In this document: one piece after another, positions 7,245 to 15,362 of the stretch
Numbering within the stretch: position 1 is the first letter of the stretch
Layout: the number at the start of each line of letters is the position of its first letter
Program-made: the position numbers and the translations under genes
From: Salinisphaera sp.
GTDB lineage: Bacteria > Pseudomonadota > Gammaproteobacteria > Nevskiales > Salinisphaeraceae
DNA length: 38,794 bases
NCBI GenBank assembly: GCA_027858915.1
Contig: JAQIBT010000098.1
Coordinates: forward strand, 1-38,794
Direction: 5' to 3'
The notes under the pieces: model-generated
What the model saw: the letters and a program-made list of their open reading frames with translations, nothing else
What the model was told of the DNA's origin: nothing
The model's database searches: none

Positions 7245-7499
7245 TCAGTAATGGTAACGAAGCTGAGCGATAAGGATCGATTCGTCGTCTATCTTATAGA
7301 TAACTCTGTCCGCTTCGTTTATTCGCCGTGACCAATAGCCAGACAAAGCGTGCTTAAGAGGTTCCGGTTTCCCGATGCCTTCGAATGGATCTCGGGCAAT
7401 ATCCTTGATAAGCGCATTTATACGCTTTAAAGCTTTTCGATCAGTTTTCTGCCAGTAGAGATAGTCCTCCCACGCCTGCTCAGAGAACACAAGCTTCAT
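7245..7499 (-). CDS. yoeB: YoeB/Txe-family ribosome-dependent mRNA interferase
   Basis: Encodes 84 residues, the same length as E. coli YoeB and strongly similar along its whole length (DYLYWQKTD, INALIKDI, GKPEPLKH, GYWSRRI, and the RYHY end). The known catalytic residues are all present: Glu in KPEPL, Arg in ADRVIY, and the terminal His-Tyr. The toxin cleaves mRNA in the ribosomal A site. It overlaps the antitoxin gene by four bases. The module sits between the pterin-synthase-like and dehydrogenase genes and is visibly less GC-rich than its neighbours, which suggests acquisition by transfer. Confidence 0.95.
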   Translation of the reverse strand: MKLVFSEQAWEDYLYWQKTDRKALKRINALIKDIARDPFEGIGKPEPLKHALSGYWSRRINEADRVIYKIDDESILIAQLRYHY

Positions 7500-7747
7500 T
7501 CGATTAGCTTGCGTTCGGTTCCTCGGCCTGCCTCAAGATCGTTGATCGCAGCCAATAAACGTCTTGTATTCTTCGGACTTCGAAGCAAGTACGCTGTCTC
7601 TTCCAACGCTGCGTAATCATCCATGGACATCATGACTACCGCTCCTTCGCCCTTTCGCGTGATCGCTACCGGCGCATGATCGTTGCACACCCTTTCCATG
7701 GTCTTCGCCAAGTTGCCGCGGGCGGATGTGTAGCTAATACTCTCCAT
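7496..7747 (-). CDS. yefM: YefM antitoxin
   Basis: Encodes 83 residues from the ATG at 7747; the open frame extends upstream, but through the operator and without family similarity. The N-terminus, MESISYTSARGNLAKTMERV, followed by APVAITRKGEGAVVMMSMDDY and ETAYLLRSPKN, is diagnostic of YefM. The C-terminal part (LLAAINDLEAG) is the toxin-binding tail. It binds YoeB and represses the operon through the palindrome just upstream. Confidence 0.95.
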   Translation of the reverse strand: MESISYTSARGNLAKTMERVCNDHAPVAITRKGEGAVVMMSMDDYAALEETAYLLRSPKNTRRLLAAINDLEAGRGTERKLIE

Positions 7748-7773
7748 GATTCTAACCTCAGTCCCTGTGCAGA

Positions 7774-7787
7774 ACACTGTACAGTGT
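7774..7787. promoter_or_regulatory. YefM operator palindrome
   Basis: ACACTGTACAGTGT is a perfect 14-base palindrome centred on TGTACA (7778-7783), 26 bases before the yefM start. A partial second copy (TGTACC, 7785-7790) adjoins it. The E. coli YefM-YoeB operator also has palindromes with a TGTACA core, so the match is specific to this antitoxin family. Confidence 0.85.
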
Positions 7788-7819
7788 ACCACCAGCCCAA
7801 TAGAGCGCTCCAGTTGATC

Positions 7820-8016
7820 GCCCAAAGCGCTGCCATGCTTCGGGTTCCCTCTGCGGCCTTCGGTCGCGCCGGCGGCAATTCACCCCTTGGGCGTAGCGCT
7901 GAGCAGCGGAGGCCGGAAGGGTTGAAGCAGCCGGGTGTTTGAGCGCAGCGAGTTCCGGCTGCGCCCTGGCTTGGGCAAGCAAGAGAAGTGACTCGCGCAG
8001 CAGCGCGAAACCCAAA
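7820..8016. repeat. Possible degraded intergenic repeat element
   Basis: The stretch between the yefM operator and the dehydrogenase stop codon has no gene. Read on the minus strand it begins GGGTTTCGCGCTGCTGCGCG followed by an AGTCACTTCTCTTGCTTGCC-like run. This resembles an interspersed sequence often seen between genes in beta- and gammaproteobacteria. The resemblance is from memory. Its presence next to the toxin-antitoxin genes suggests both arrived, or were tolerated, at the same insertion point. Confidence 0.4.
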
Positions 8017-8018
8017 GC

Positions 8019-8999
8019 CTAGTCGTAGACGATACGCTGGCACAGTGTGCTGTCGCGTGGGTCGGCCAGGCGCGCCATGACCGACGGTAGATCGTCGAAC
8101 CGGGCGTCGTCCGGCGCGATCAGTGCATCGAAGCGTGCATCGCCGAGCAGGGAGACGGCCAGTGCGAGTCGGCGAGCATGCGTCCAGCGTGCACGATGCG
8201 TCGGTGCCACCGTGCCGACCTGCGATGAGCGCAGGTCCAGACGCCGCGCATGAAACGCGCCGCCCAGCGGTACGTTGACCGGCCGATCGCCGTACCAGCT
8301 CATCTCCAGAACGGTTGCTTCAAAACCGGCCAGTGCCATGGCGGTTGTCAGCCCCGCGCCGCGGCCACTGGCGTGGATGACCAGATCGCGGTCGGTGCTG
8401 GCCTCCTCTGGTAAGGCAAAACCTGTTCCCAGGGCGCGCGCCAATGCCTGTTTGTTGGGATCGATATCCACCAGTTCCACATCTGCGCCGGCCAGGCTGG
8501 CGCACAGCGCAGCAGTCAGCGCGCCCAGCACGCCGGCACCGACAACGGTTACGCGATCGCCGATCGACGGCAAGCTATCCCAGCAGGCGTTGATTGCGGT
8601 TTCCATGTTGGCGGCCAGTACCGCGCGTTCGGCTGGCACCGAGGCCGGTATTGGCACCGCGGCGTCGGCCGGTACGACATACAACGTCTGGTGCGGATAC
8701 AGACAGAACACCTGCCGACCGATCCACTCGGCGGGCCCGTCTTCAACGATGCCCACGTTGGCATAGCCGTGTTTGACCGGGCCCGGCAAGCGGCCGGCCT
8801 GGAACGGCGCGCGCATGCGCTCATATTCGCTGGCCGGCACGTGGCCGCCGTAGACCAGCGTTTCGGTGCCGCGGCTGATCGCCGAATAGCGCGTACGTAC
8901 CAGCAGCTGATCGTCGGCAGGCAATTCCAGCGACTCGCTAGCGATATAGCTTCGGTTGGGCGGCGCAAGCCAGAGCGCACGGGTAGGAATCGACGCCAC
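8019..8999 (-). CDS. MDR-family (zinc-type) alcohol dehydrogenase-like protein
   Basis: Encodes 326 residues from a GTG start with a poor ribosome site; no better in-frame start is visible before an upstream stop. The N-terminal GroES-like part shows YSAISRGTETLVYGG and HGYANVGIVEDG, and the Rossmann domain has VTVVGAGVLGALTAAL at about 150-165 followed by an acidic VELVDID. The structural-zinc cysteine cluster of classical alcohol dehydrogenases is absent. The SRGTE pattern recalls the BchC-like branch that oxidises or reduces hydroxyethyl groups on tetrapyrroles. It lies upstream of the pterin-synthase-like operon, separated from it only by yefM-yoeB and a repeat-like stretch, and probably was its first gene. 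Likely role: oxidoreductase step on the cluster's product (inference). Confidence 0.82.
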   Translation of the reverse strand: MASIPTRALWLAPPNRSYIASESLELPADDQLLVRTRYSAISRGTETLVYGGHVPASEYERMRAPFQAGRLPGPVKHGYANVGIVEDGPAEWIGRQVFCLYPHQTLYVVPADAAVPIPASVPAERAVLAANMETAINACWDSLPSIGDRVTVVGAGVLGALTAALCASLAGADVELVDIDPNKQALARALGTGFALPEEASTDRDLVIHASGRGAGLTTAMALAGFEATVLEMSWYGDRPVNVPLGGAFHARRLDLRSSQVGTVAPTHRARWTHARRLALAVSLLGDARFDALIAPDDARFDDLPSVMARLADPRDSTLCQRIVYD

Positions 9000-9178
9000 G
9001 TGGCGGCTCTCGTTGAATTCTGCGGCCTACGATACATGGCTTGTTGGTCGTGAAGTCCGAGCGCCATGTCGCCTGGCAACCCAATGCACTATGCACTCAA
9101 CTGACAGAAGGTGTATGTTATTAAGCATGGATTCACACGGTAGCCTTAGGATTGTTACGGCTGCCAAGGGACGATATC

Positions 9179-10402
9179 GTGAAAAAACGTTTCCTGGAGC
9201 GATTGTTTACGCGTGGCACGCTGACTGTCCACTATGCCGGCGGACAGACCTTGTGCGTAGGCAGTGGGCAACCCGAAGCGCATGTCCATCTGCGCAATCG
9301 CAAGGTCGTCGCCCGGCTGTTTGCCAATCCGGAAATTGCGTTTGGCGACGCTTATATGGACGGCGACTGGTGGCCGGGCGAGGGCGGGTTGCAGGCAGTG
9401 TTCGCGCTGTACTTCGCCAATGCCGGCAACTTTGCGCAGGGCCGTGCGATGGCCGTTGCACGGCGTGCCGTACGCGGGATAGTCGAGCTCAACGGCAAGT
9501 GGCGATCAGAGCGCAACGTCCATCACCACTACGATATCGACAACGACCTGTTCCAGCATTTCCTCGACGAGGACATGCAGTATTCCTGTGCCTACTGGGA
9601 AACCCCCGATGCGACGCTGGAACAGGCACAACAGGCCAAGCTGCGGCATATAGCGCGCAAGCTCTGTCTGTCGTCGGGCCAGAAAGTGCTCGATATAGGC
9701 TGCGGCTGGGGCGGCATGGCGCTGTATCTGGCCCGCGAATACGATGTGGAAGTGACCGGCCTGACGTTATCCGACGACCAGCTCGCGCATGCCAAAAAGC
9801 GCGCCGAGGCGCATGGCCTGACCCGGCGAGTGCATTTTCTCAAGGAAGACTATCGCGACCATCAAGGCGAATATGACGCGATCGTAAGCGTGGGCATGTT
9901 CGAGCACGTTGGGCGTCCGCAGTTTCAGACTTATTTCGATCAGGTCGCACGGCTGCTCAAACCGGACGGCCGAAGCCTGATTCACACCATCGGTCGCAAC
10001 GCACCGCCGCCGCTGGATACCCGCGGATGGATCCGCAAACATATCTTTCCTGGTGGCTATGTGCCCTCGCTGTCGGAAATGACGCCCTGTATCGAGAAGA
10101 CCGGCATGGACGTCGCCGACATGGAGATCTGGCGGCTGCACTATGCGCGCACTCTGGCGGCCTGGAACCAGCGTTTCCAGGCGTGTCGAAGCATCTTTGC
10201 CGACAAGCTAGGCGAGCGCTTCTGCCGCATGTGGGAATTCTATCTGCTGGGCTGCGAGGCCAGTTTTCGCTACGGCGATTCGGTGGTGTTCCAGGTTCAG
10301 TTATCACATGCCAACGACGCCGTGCCTATTACGCGCGATTATCTCTACGGTGACCACGATTTGGGCGCCAGCAACCGCGACGCGCTGGACCAGACCGGTT
10401 GA
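9179..10402 (+). CDS. cfa: Cyclopropane-fatty-acyl-phospholipid synthase family methyltransferase
   Basis: Encodes 407 residues from the GTG at 9179, which has AAGGG eight bases upstream; a TTG at 9152 would add nine residues. An N-terminal lipid-binding region (TLTVHYAGG to about 110) is followed by HHYDIDNDLFQHFLDEDMQYS and the SAM site VLDIGCGWGGMALYLA at about 170-185, then HIFPGGYVPSLSEM. All are typical of CFA synthases, which add a methylene group from SAM to unsaturated acyl chains in membrane phospholipids. It diverges from the dehydrogenase gene across 179 bases. Linkage to the small-molecule cluster is possible but not required. Confidence 0.92.
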   Translation: MKKRFLERLFTRGTLTVHYAGGQTLCVGSGQPEAHVHLRNRKVVARLFANPEIAFGDAYMDGDWWPGEGGLQAVFALYFANAGNFAQGRAMAVARRAVRGIVELNGKWRSERNVHHHYDIDNDLFQHFLDEDMQYSCAYWETPDATLEQAQQAKLRHIARKLCLSSGQKVLDIGCGWGGMALYLAREYDVEVTGLTLSDDQLAHAKKRAEAHGLTRRVHFLKEDYRDHQGEYDAIVSVGMFEHVGRPQFQTYFDQVARLLKPDGRSLIHTIGRNAPPPLDTRGWIRKHIFPGGYVPSLSEMTPCIEKTGMDVADMEIWRLHYARTLAAWNQRFQACRSIFADKLGERFCRMWEFYLLGCEASFRYGDSVVFQVQLSHANDAVPITRDYLYGDHDLGASNRDALDQTG

Positions 10403-10479
10403 TTCGAGCCGAAGCGAACGGTTTCGGACATCCGCAGGCCCTGGAGCAACGCAGGGGGCGGGTGATATCTGGCCCGCTG

Positions 10480-11238
10480 CTACAGATGGCCGCGCTCGCG
10501 AATACGATGCCAGCCTTCGCTGTCTGCCGCCCCGAGTTGTTTCAGGATGTTCTTTAGACGGTCATCGGCGCCGGCTCGGGAGCGCAGTTGCAGATCGAGT
10601 GAATAAGCCTGTGCCTGGCCAAGGGTCGCATGGCCCTTGGCCGCCAGCGGCCCGGTACTGTCGACGATGCGGGCCCTGATACCGTTGGCGGTATGGTCGA
10701 GCGCGGTCTGTACGCGGCCGAGCTTCAGCGGTGGGTTGAGCAGTTCCCAGCGGCTGTTGGCCAGTGTGATCTGCCCTTTCAGTGCAGAGACGTTCAAGAC
10801 ATCGTCGAACTGGGCATTCTGTATATCGATCTGCACGCTGCCCGACAACGGCACGAACGTGTAGCCGGCAAGCTTTGCCAGCCAACCGACCGTGGCGTCA
10901 CCGGTGGCCTGGCTTACCCTGGTAGCGCCCGAGAGCAATGACCGGCTGACGTCTGCCGAGAAGCCGTCGAGATCGGAGTTGAAGCGTATATGCGCGCTGG
11001 CCTGGCCGATCAGCAGTGCGGCGGGGTGCAATGTCCACTGCACGTTGTCGACGCCGCCCGAAGGCGTCGATACATAGCTTGCCTGGCCGTGGAACAAGGT
11101 ACCAGTGACCCCGCCCAGCTTGACCGGCGTGCTGGACTCGAGCCAGCCGGCAGCGACCCGCGCCGGCAGGAAGGCCACCAGGCCAACAACGAACGCCAGC
11201 AGCCCGACGATGATATAGCGCAGATGCTTCCGGGTCAT
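10480..11238 (-). CDS. gspN: Type II secretion system protein N
   Basis: Encodes 252 residues from the ATG at 11238, overlapping the end of gspM by four bases. A single N-terminal membrane helix (YIIVGLLAFVVGLVAFLPA, about 8-26) is followed by a beta-rich periplasmic region with GGVTGTLFHGQA and VQWTLHPAALLIG, the recurring patterns of GspN. GspN is an inner-membrane accessory component whose role is not fully settled and which many systems lack. It is the last gene of the operon; no clear terminator follows. Confidence 0.9.
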   Translation of the reverse strand: MTRKHLRYIIVGLLAFVVGLVAFLPARVAAGWLESSTPVKLGGVTGTLFHGQASYVSTPSGGVDNVQWTLHPAALLIGQASAHIRFNSDLDGFSADVSRSLLSGATRVSQATGDATVGWLAKLAGYTFVPLSGSVQIDIQNAQFDDVLNVSALKGQITLANSRWELLNPPLKLGRVQTALDHTANGIRARIVDSTGPLAAKGHATLGQAQAYSLDLQLRSRAGADDRLKNILKQLGAADSEGWHRIRERGHL

Positions 11239-11741
11239 GCAGCGCCTCGCACCAGTGTCAGGCGCGCTTCGACCTGACCCGGCGTGTCGCCGTTGCGCGA
11301 GATTGTCATCTCCGTGGCGCTGATCCCGTAGTCGCTCTGCAAACTGCGTAGCCAGAACAGCAGCTGATTGAAGTTGGCTTTTTGCAGACTGACGATCGCC
11401 TTGTCGTTGTTGTCTGGCTGGATGTGACGGACGGCCTCGCCCAGCCCGTTGGAGCGGCTGGTGGCATCCACGATGCTCAATAGCGAATCGTTTTGGCCCT
11501 TGAGTGCGGTCTGCGTACCACTGGCCTGGAGCAGGCGCGCTTCGTCGCGAATTCCCAGCATCCAACGCGCCTGGTTGGTTTCGGCGGTGACCCGGGTTCG
11601 TGCGGTATTCAGCGCGCTGTTCAGGGGATGCCAGAGTGCGTAGTAGAACAGGGCGAACACGACGGCGATGGTGCCGGCAACGACCGCCAGCCGCTCGCGC
11701 GGCGCCAGGGTTTCGAACCATTGTCGAAGATTGTCGATCAT
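11235..11741 (-). CDS. gspM: Type II secretion system protein M
   Basis: Encodes 168 residues. The short cytoplasmic start (WFETLAPRERLAV) precedes a membrane helix at about 18-38 and a periplasmic ferredoxin-like domain. LAPRERL before the helix is the GspM signature. GspM pairs with GspL in the inner-membrane platform and helps connect the ATPase to the pseudopilus. Overlaps both neighbours by four bases. Confidence 0.92.
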   Translation of the reverse strand: MIDNLRQWFETLAPRERLAVVAGTIAVVFALFYYALWHPLNSALNTARTRVTAETNQARWMLGIRDEARLLQASGTQTALKGQNDSLLSIVDATSRSNGLGEAVRHIQPDNNDKAIVSLQKANFNQLLFWLRSLQSDYGISATEMTISRNGDTPGQVEARLTLVRGAA

Positions 11742-12949
11742 GACGAGGTTCCGGTGACGGCGGCTCGGATCTGTACCCCGGCGCTGCTGGCATCGGCGCT
11801 CTGGACCGATAGCTGGGTGCCTGTCTGCTGGGCAAAGCCGGCGCGCAGGGTTTCGACCGACTGCACGTTCTTGCCGTCGATCGACAGGTTGAGCTGACCG
11901 TTGCGGTATTGCAACGACTGCAGCCGCAGATCATCGCTCTGGCCGGTCACGGCGGCGGTTGCCTGCAGTAATGGGAAGATGCCGCCGGCCGAGGCGTTGC
12001 CGCGCAGCGCACGGATGCCCACCTCGGCCTGTACGCGCATGTCGTTGATGTTCTTGACGTTGGGAAACGCGTCGTGGAATGCCGTGAGGCTCTGTTGGTC
12101 GAGCCGAGCGATTTCATGATCGAGCTGATACAACTCAATGGCGCGCGCCGCGATCGCGATTACCAGCCAGGTCGCCGCCAGCCCTGCGGTGAGCATCAAT
12201 GGCCGCCACCAGGTCTGCATCTGCGATTGGCGCGCAAAACGGCCCTGGCGGAGGTTGATCGCCGATGAACGGGCGGCTGGCGCGCCGAGCAGCATCGCGA
12301 GGGTGCCGTCGACGCGATCGCGGTGAATCACATCCTCACGCTCAGGGGCGGTGGCCCAGGCGACATCAGCCAGCGTATCGGCCGCTGGTCGGGTGGTCGC
12401 GTGCAGCTGGATATGCAAGGGTGCGGGCTGGCTGGCCTCGGCCAGCGTTGGCCACAAGTCGGTGTCGCAGACGAAACCTGCGTGCAAACCAGTGCGTGCC
12501 AGCACCCGATCATCCATGGCCGCGACCTGCCAGCTGCCAGCATCCGGTGGCGGCAGCGCGAGCACGTCCGGTAGCATTTGTACGACGTCCAGACCGGCTT
12601 CATCGAAGGCGGCGCAGTAGTCGCGCATGCGATCGAGATCGATGACGGCCACCGCGGCGTCTTCGTGCGCTGGGGTCTTCGCAGCCAACGCGAAATGCAG
12701 CTGTTCGACCCGGCCGGCCAATTGATCCTCGAGTGCATAGCGGGCGGCCTGCAGACGTCGGCTTGCCTGGCGGATTGGCGGCAGTGCGACGTGCGTCAGC
12801 AGAATCTGTTCTCCCGGCAACAGAACCACGACTTCGTGCTCGCCGGCATAGCGCGCCGCATCGATGAGCGCGCCGCGCGATACGCCGCCGCTGTCGTCGA
12901 TCCACGCTGCCGTCGAGCCGTCGAAATAGAGCGTCAGGCGTTCTGCCAC
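11738..12949 (-). CDS. gspL: Type II secretion system protein L
   Basis: Encodes 403 residues from a GTG at 12949, preceded by CAGGAG at proper spacing; the longer frame upstream is not family-like. The N-terminal cytoplasmic domain (LTLYFDGSTAAWIDDSGG, then LLPGEQILLTHVALPP and ALEDQLA) is the actin-like fold that binds GspE. A membrane helix lies near residues 245-265 and a periplasmic domain follows. GspL recruits the GspE ATPase to the membrane with GspM. Confidence 0.93.
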   Translation of the reverse strand: MAERLTLYFDGSTAAWIDDSGGVSRGALIDAARYAGEHEVVVLLPGEQILLTHVALPPIRQASRRLQAARYALEDQLAGRVEQLHFALAAKTPAHEDAAVAVIDLDRMRDYCAAFDEAGLDVVQMLPDVLALPPPDAGSWQVAAMDDRVLARTGLHAGFVCDTDLWPTLAEASQPAPLHIQLHATTRPAADTLADVAWATAPEREDVIHRDRVDGTLAMLLGAPAARSSAINLRQGRFARQSQMQTWWRPLMLTAGLAATWLVIAIAARAIELYQLDHEIARLDQQSLTAFHDAFPNVKNINDMRVQAEVGIRALRGNASAGGIFPLLQATAAVTGQSDDLRLQSLQYRNGQLNLSIDGKNVQSVETLRAGFAQQTGTQLSVQSADASSAGVQIRAAVTGTSS

Positions 12950-13117
12950 TGGGACTCCTGTTGGTGGAACGAATTCTCTGCGATTTTTCGATTGGCAGAG
13001 TGCGGGCTCCAGCGTTGCAGGGCGCAGTCTAGCGTAGACGCGTTTCGCTGCACGGCGAATGACTGTATCGGCCGGCACGAGCACGAGAGCACCCGGATCG
13101 CTGCCTCGTTGCCGGGC

Positions 13118-14125
13118 TCAGTATGCATTGATGCTGTGACGAACCACTTCGGTCACGCCGTTGCCGGCGCGTCTGAGCACGCTGTAGAACTGGGTCTGCG
13201 AGGAGGCCACGTTGATCTGGGCGCTGATGAGAAAGTAATGGGTGCTCACCGCCAGCCGTGACGCGTTGATGTTCTGGCCGGCGAGCGGGCCGGCGGCCAG
13301 GAATTCATCCACACTCTTCCAGGGTTGCTTGTCGCGAATCGCCAGCAACTGGCTGCCGGTGCCGGCAGGCAGATCCCGAGCGAGGCTTTCCAGGACCGGC
13401 GCCGGCGCCGTATTGACGTTGATCGGCGTCGCCGTTGGCAGGGTGGTGACGTAGGGCAGCAGCGCGTTGTAGATCTGCGGTGTCATGCCGCGCACCATGT
13501 GCAGCTCGCTGGGACTCGCCATCAAGGCGTTGGCCGTCCGATAGGCCGGATTGAGGCCCAGGTAATAGTCGTCCTCGGCGCCGTCGGGCAGCGTCGGGTT
13601 GCTGTCGCTGTCTACCCAGTCCTTGGCGGAATCGGCGATGGTCTGGGCAGTGATCGCATCGGTGCCGGCGACCAGTTCGATCAGCCGCTGAAACTGGTCG
13701 ACAGGCGTGTACACAGCCTTGCCCGCGGCCGCGTCAGTCGCGGCACTGGCGCTGCTTGCGTTGGTGTCAGCCGCGTTGCCGCCGCTGCTTGCCAGCGCCA
13801 GATTGTTGATATTGAAACGCCCCTGCAGGTCGACCAGGCGACCACTGATGGAGCCGCCGTCGACCGGCAGATAATCGACGTTCTGTGCCCAGGCTTCATC
13901 CAGCGAATCAATCTTGGAATGCTGGGCGTCGAGACGCAGCTTGGCACCAATCCAGTTCTCGATCCCGATGCCGTACCACCAGGCCTGTTGGGAATTCCAG
14001 ATATTGCCCGAGCGGTGCAGGGCAATACTCATCTGCGAAACCATGGCGGTGGTGATGATCGCGGTCAGCGCCATGATCAGCATGGCCGTCAGCAGGGCGA
14101 CGCCGTGTTGTGATGTGCGTCTCAC
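13118..14125 (-). CDS. gspK: Type II secretion minor pseudopilin K
   Basis: Encodes 335 residues from a GTG start overlapping the end of gspJ. The leader RRTSQHG precedes VALLTAMLIMALTAIITTAM. The mature helix has no Glu at position 5, which is the known peculiarity of GspK. The large globular part contains the helix-hairpin-helix-like VNTAPAPVLESL and the catalogue of Gly/Asp motifs (DLQGRFNINNLAL) of the family. A low-complexity Ala/Ser/Asn insert lies at about 115-140. GspK caps the pseudopilus with I and J. Confidence 0.94.
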   Translation of the reverse strand: MRRTSQHGVALLTAMLIMALTAIITTAMVSQMSIALHRSGNIWNSQQAWWYGIGIENWIGAKLRLDAQHSKIDSLDEAWAQNVDYLPVDGGSISGRLVDLQGRFNINNLALASSGGNAADTNASSASAATDAAAGKAVYTPVDQFQRLIELVAGTDAITAQTIADSAKDWVDSDSNPTLPDGAEDDYYLGLNPAYRTANALMASPSELHMVRGMTPQIYNALLPYVTTLPTATPINVNTAPAPVLESLARDLPAGTGSQLLAIRDKQPWKSVDEFLAAGPLAGQNINASRLAVSTHYFLISAQINVASSQTQFYSVLRRAGNGVTEVVRHSINAY

Positions 14126-14838
14126 GAGCCCCCTCCAAGCGCCGGAATGCTGTTCAGGTTGCTGTTCGACGGCCGGCCGCCCGGGATCATGAACAACAGC
14201 CGGAGCTTGCCCCAGCTATCGGTATCGAGACGCAGTTCGATGGCCTGCGGGGGGTTGTAACCGGCGGCTCCCGCGCTCTGGCCGACGCTGGCGCTGCCTG
14301 GCGCAGCGGAGCCGAAATTGGCGCTCAAATTGGCGTTGGGCGGCCAGCGATCCTGCCAGCGGCCCTGACCGTCCAGATAGCGCCATTCCATGGATTCGAC
14401 GCCGCTGAGAAGAATGCGATCAACTGTCTTGCTGTCCTGGGCCTGGTCGAGCACGCGCCAGTAGCTGCGGACCAGTTGCTTTTTGCCGTTCAGCTGATAG
14501 TGCACCCGTTGCAGGGTGCTGCGGGTTTCGCCCAGCGGATTGCTCCAGCCGTCCCGGGTAAAAGTGATTCCCAGGTTCGGACTGCCGAGCAGCGCGGGTG
14601 CGCTATCGCCGAAGCGGTCGCGGACCGGACGGGCGACGATCTGCTCGACATCGCGCTGCAACCGCCAGGTGGCCATTTGCAGCGTCTTGCTGCGTTTGAG
14701 AGCGGCGTTGATCGAGTCGCGGGTGGATAGAACCGAGGACAGCCCGCCGTAGGCAATGCCGGCCATGACCGCGAACACTGCCATCGCTACCAGCAGCTCT
14801 ACCAGGGTAAAGCCGCGCTGTGCTCGACTCAGGTTCAT
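14122..14838 (-). CDS. gspJ: Type II secretion minor pseudopilin J
   Basis: Encodes 238 residues with leader NLSRAQRG and mature FTLVELLVAMAVFAVMAGIA, then LQRDVEQIVARPVRD, WRYLDGQGRWQDRWP and a C-terminal LRLLFMIPGG typical of GspJ. It forms the tip complex with I and K. There is an Ala/Gly/Ser-rich insertion near residues 175-195. Starts and ends in four-base overlaps. Confidence 0.94.
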   Translation of the reverse strand: MNLSRAQRGFTLVELLVAMAVFAVMAGIAYGGLSSVLSTRDSINAALKRSKTLQMATWRLQRDVEQIVARPVRDRFGDSAPALLGSPNLGITFTRDGWSNPLGETRSTLQRVHYQLNGKKQLVRSYWRVLDQAQDSKTVDRILLSGVESMEWRYLDGQGRWQDRWPPNANLSANFGSAAPGSASVGQSAGAAGYNPPQAIELRLDTDSWGKLRLLFMIPGGRPSNSNLNSIPALGGGS

Positions 14839-15362
14839 GAAGAACCGTCCGGACCGGCCGCAACGCCTTGCGTGCCCGTGCCGTTGCCGTCAAGCCCCGT
14901 CGTCCCGGTGGCCGGCGCGTTTTCGGCGCGCGGATGGCGCGTGATGAATCCGCTGATCAGCAGAATGGAGTTCGTGTCGGGTTTCCCACTCTGCGGATCG
15001 ACCGGATACACCCGCATATCGATACGCCGTACCTGGGGATCCGGCGAGCTCTTGATATCGGCTACCCAGTGCCATTTCGAGCGACCCATGGCGGTGTCGC
15101 CGTCTTTCTTGCCGACGCCCGGCCAGTCGGCCTGCAGCTGATATTCGACCAGTTGATCGCGCGCCACCCATTCGGCAACCGAGCGATCGCGGATATAAGT
15201 CGCGTAATCGGCGTTCTGGGCGCCAGCGCTGACAAAGGCAACCAGCGCGATCGCCAGCACGGCGAGTGCGATCAGCACCTCGATCAAGGTGAATCCGCCA
15301 GAGTGCTGGCGCCCGCAATGAGCGCGTCGGGAGGCCATTGTTCGCGGGCGTCTGTTGCTCAT
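14835..15362 (-). CDS. gspI: Type II secretion minor pseudopilin I
   Basis: Encodes 175 residues. The leader is unusually long (about 23 residues, with a possible internal Met start at residue 9), ending in HSGG, before FTLIEVLIALAVLAIALVAF. The rest (DRSVAEWVARDQL, then KWHWVADI and VRRIDMRVYPVD) matches GspI. The C-terminal 25 residues are a Gly/Thr-rich extension. GspI interacts with J and K at the pseudopilus tip. Confidence 0.93.
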   Translation of the reverse strand: MSNRRPRTMASRRAHCGRQHSGGFTLIEVLIALAVLAIALVAFVSAGAQNADYATYIRDRSVAEWVARDQLVEYQLQADWPGVGKKDGDTAMGRSKWHWVADIKSSPDPQVRRIDMRVYPVDPQSGKPDTNSILLISGFITRHPRAENAPATGTTGLDGNGTGTQGVAAGPDGSS

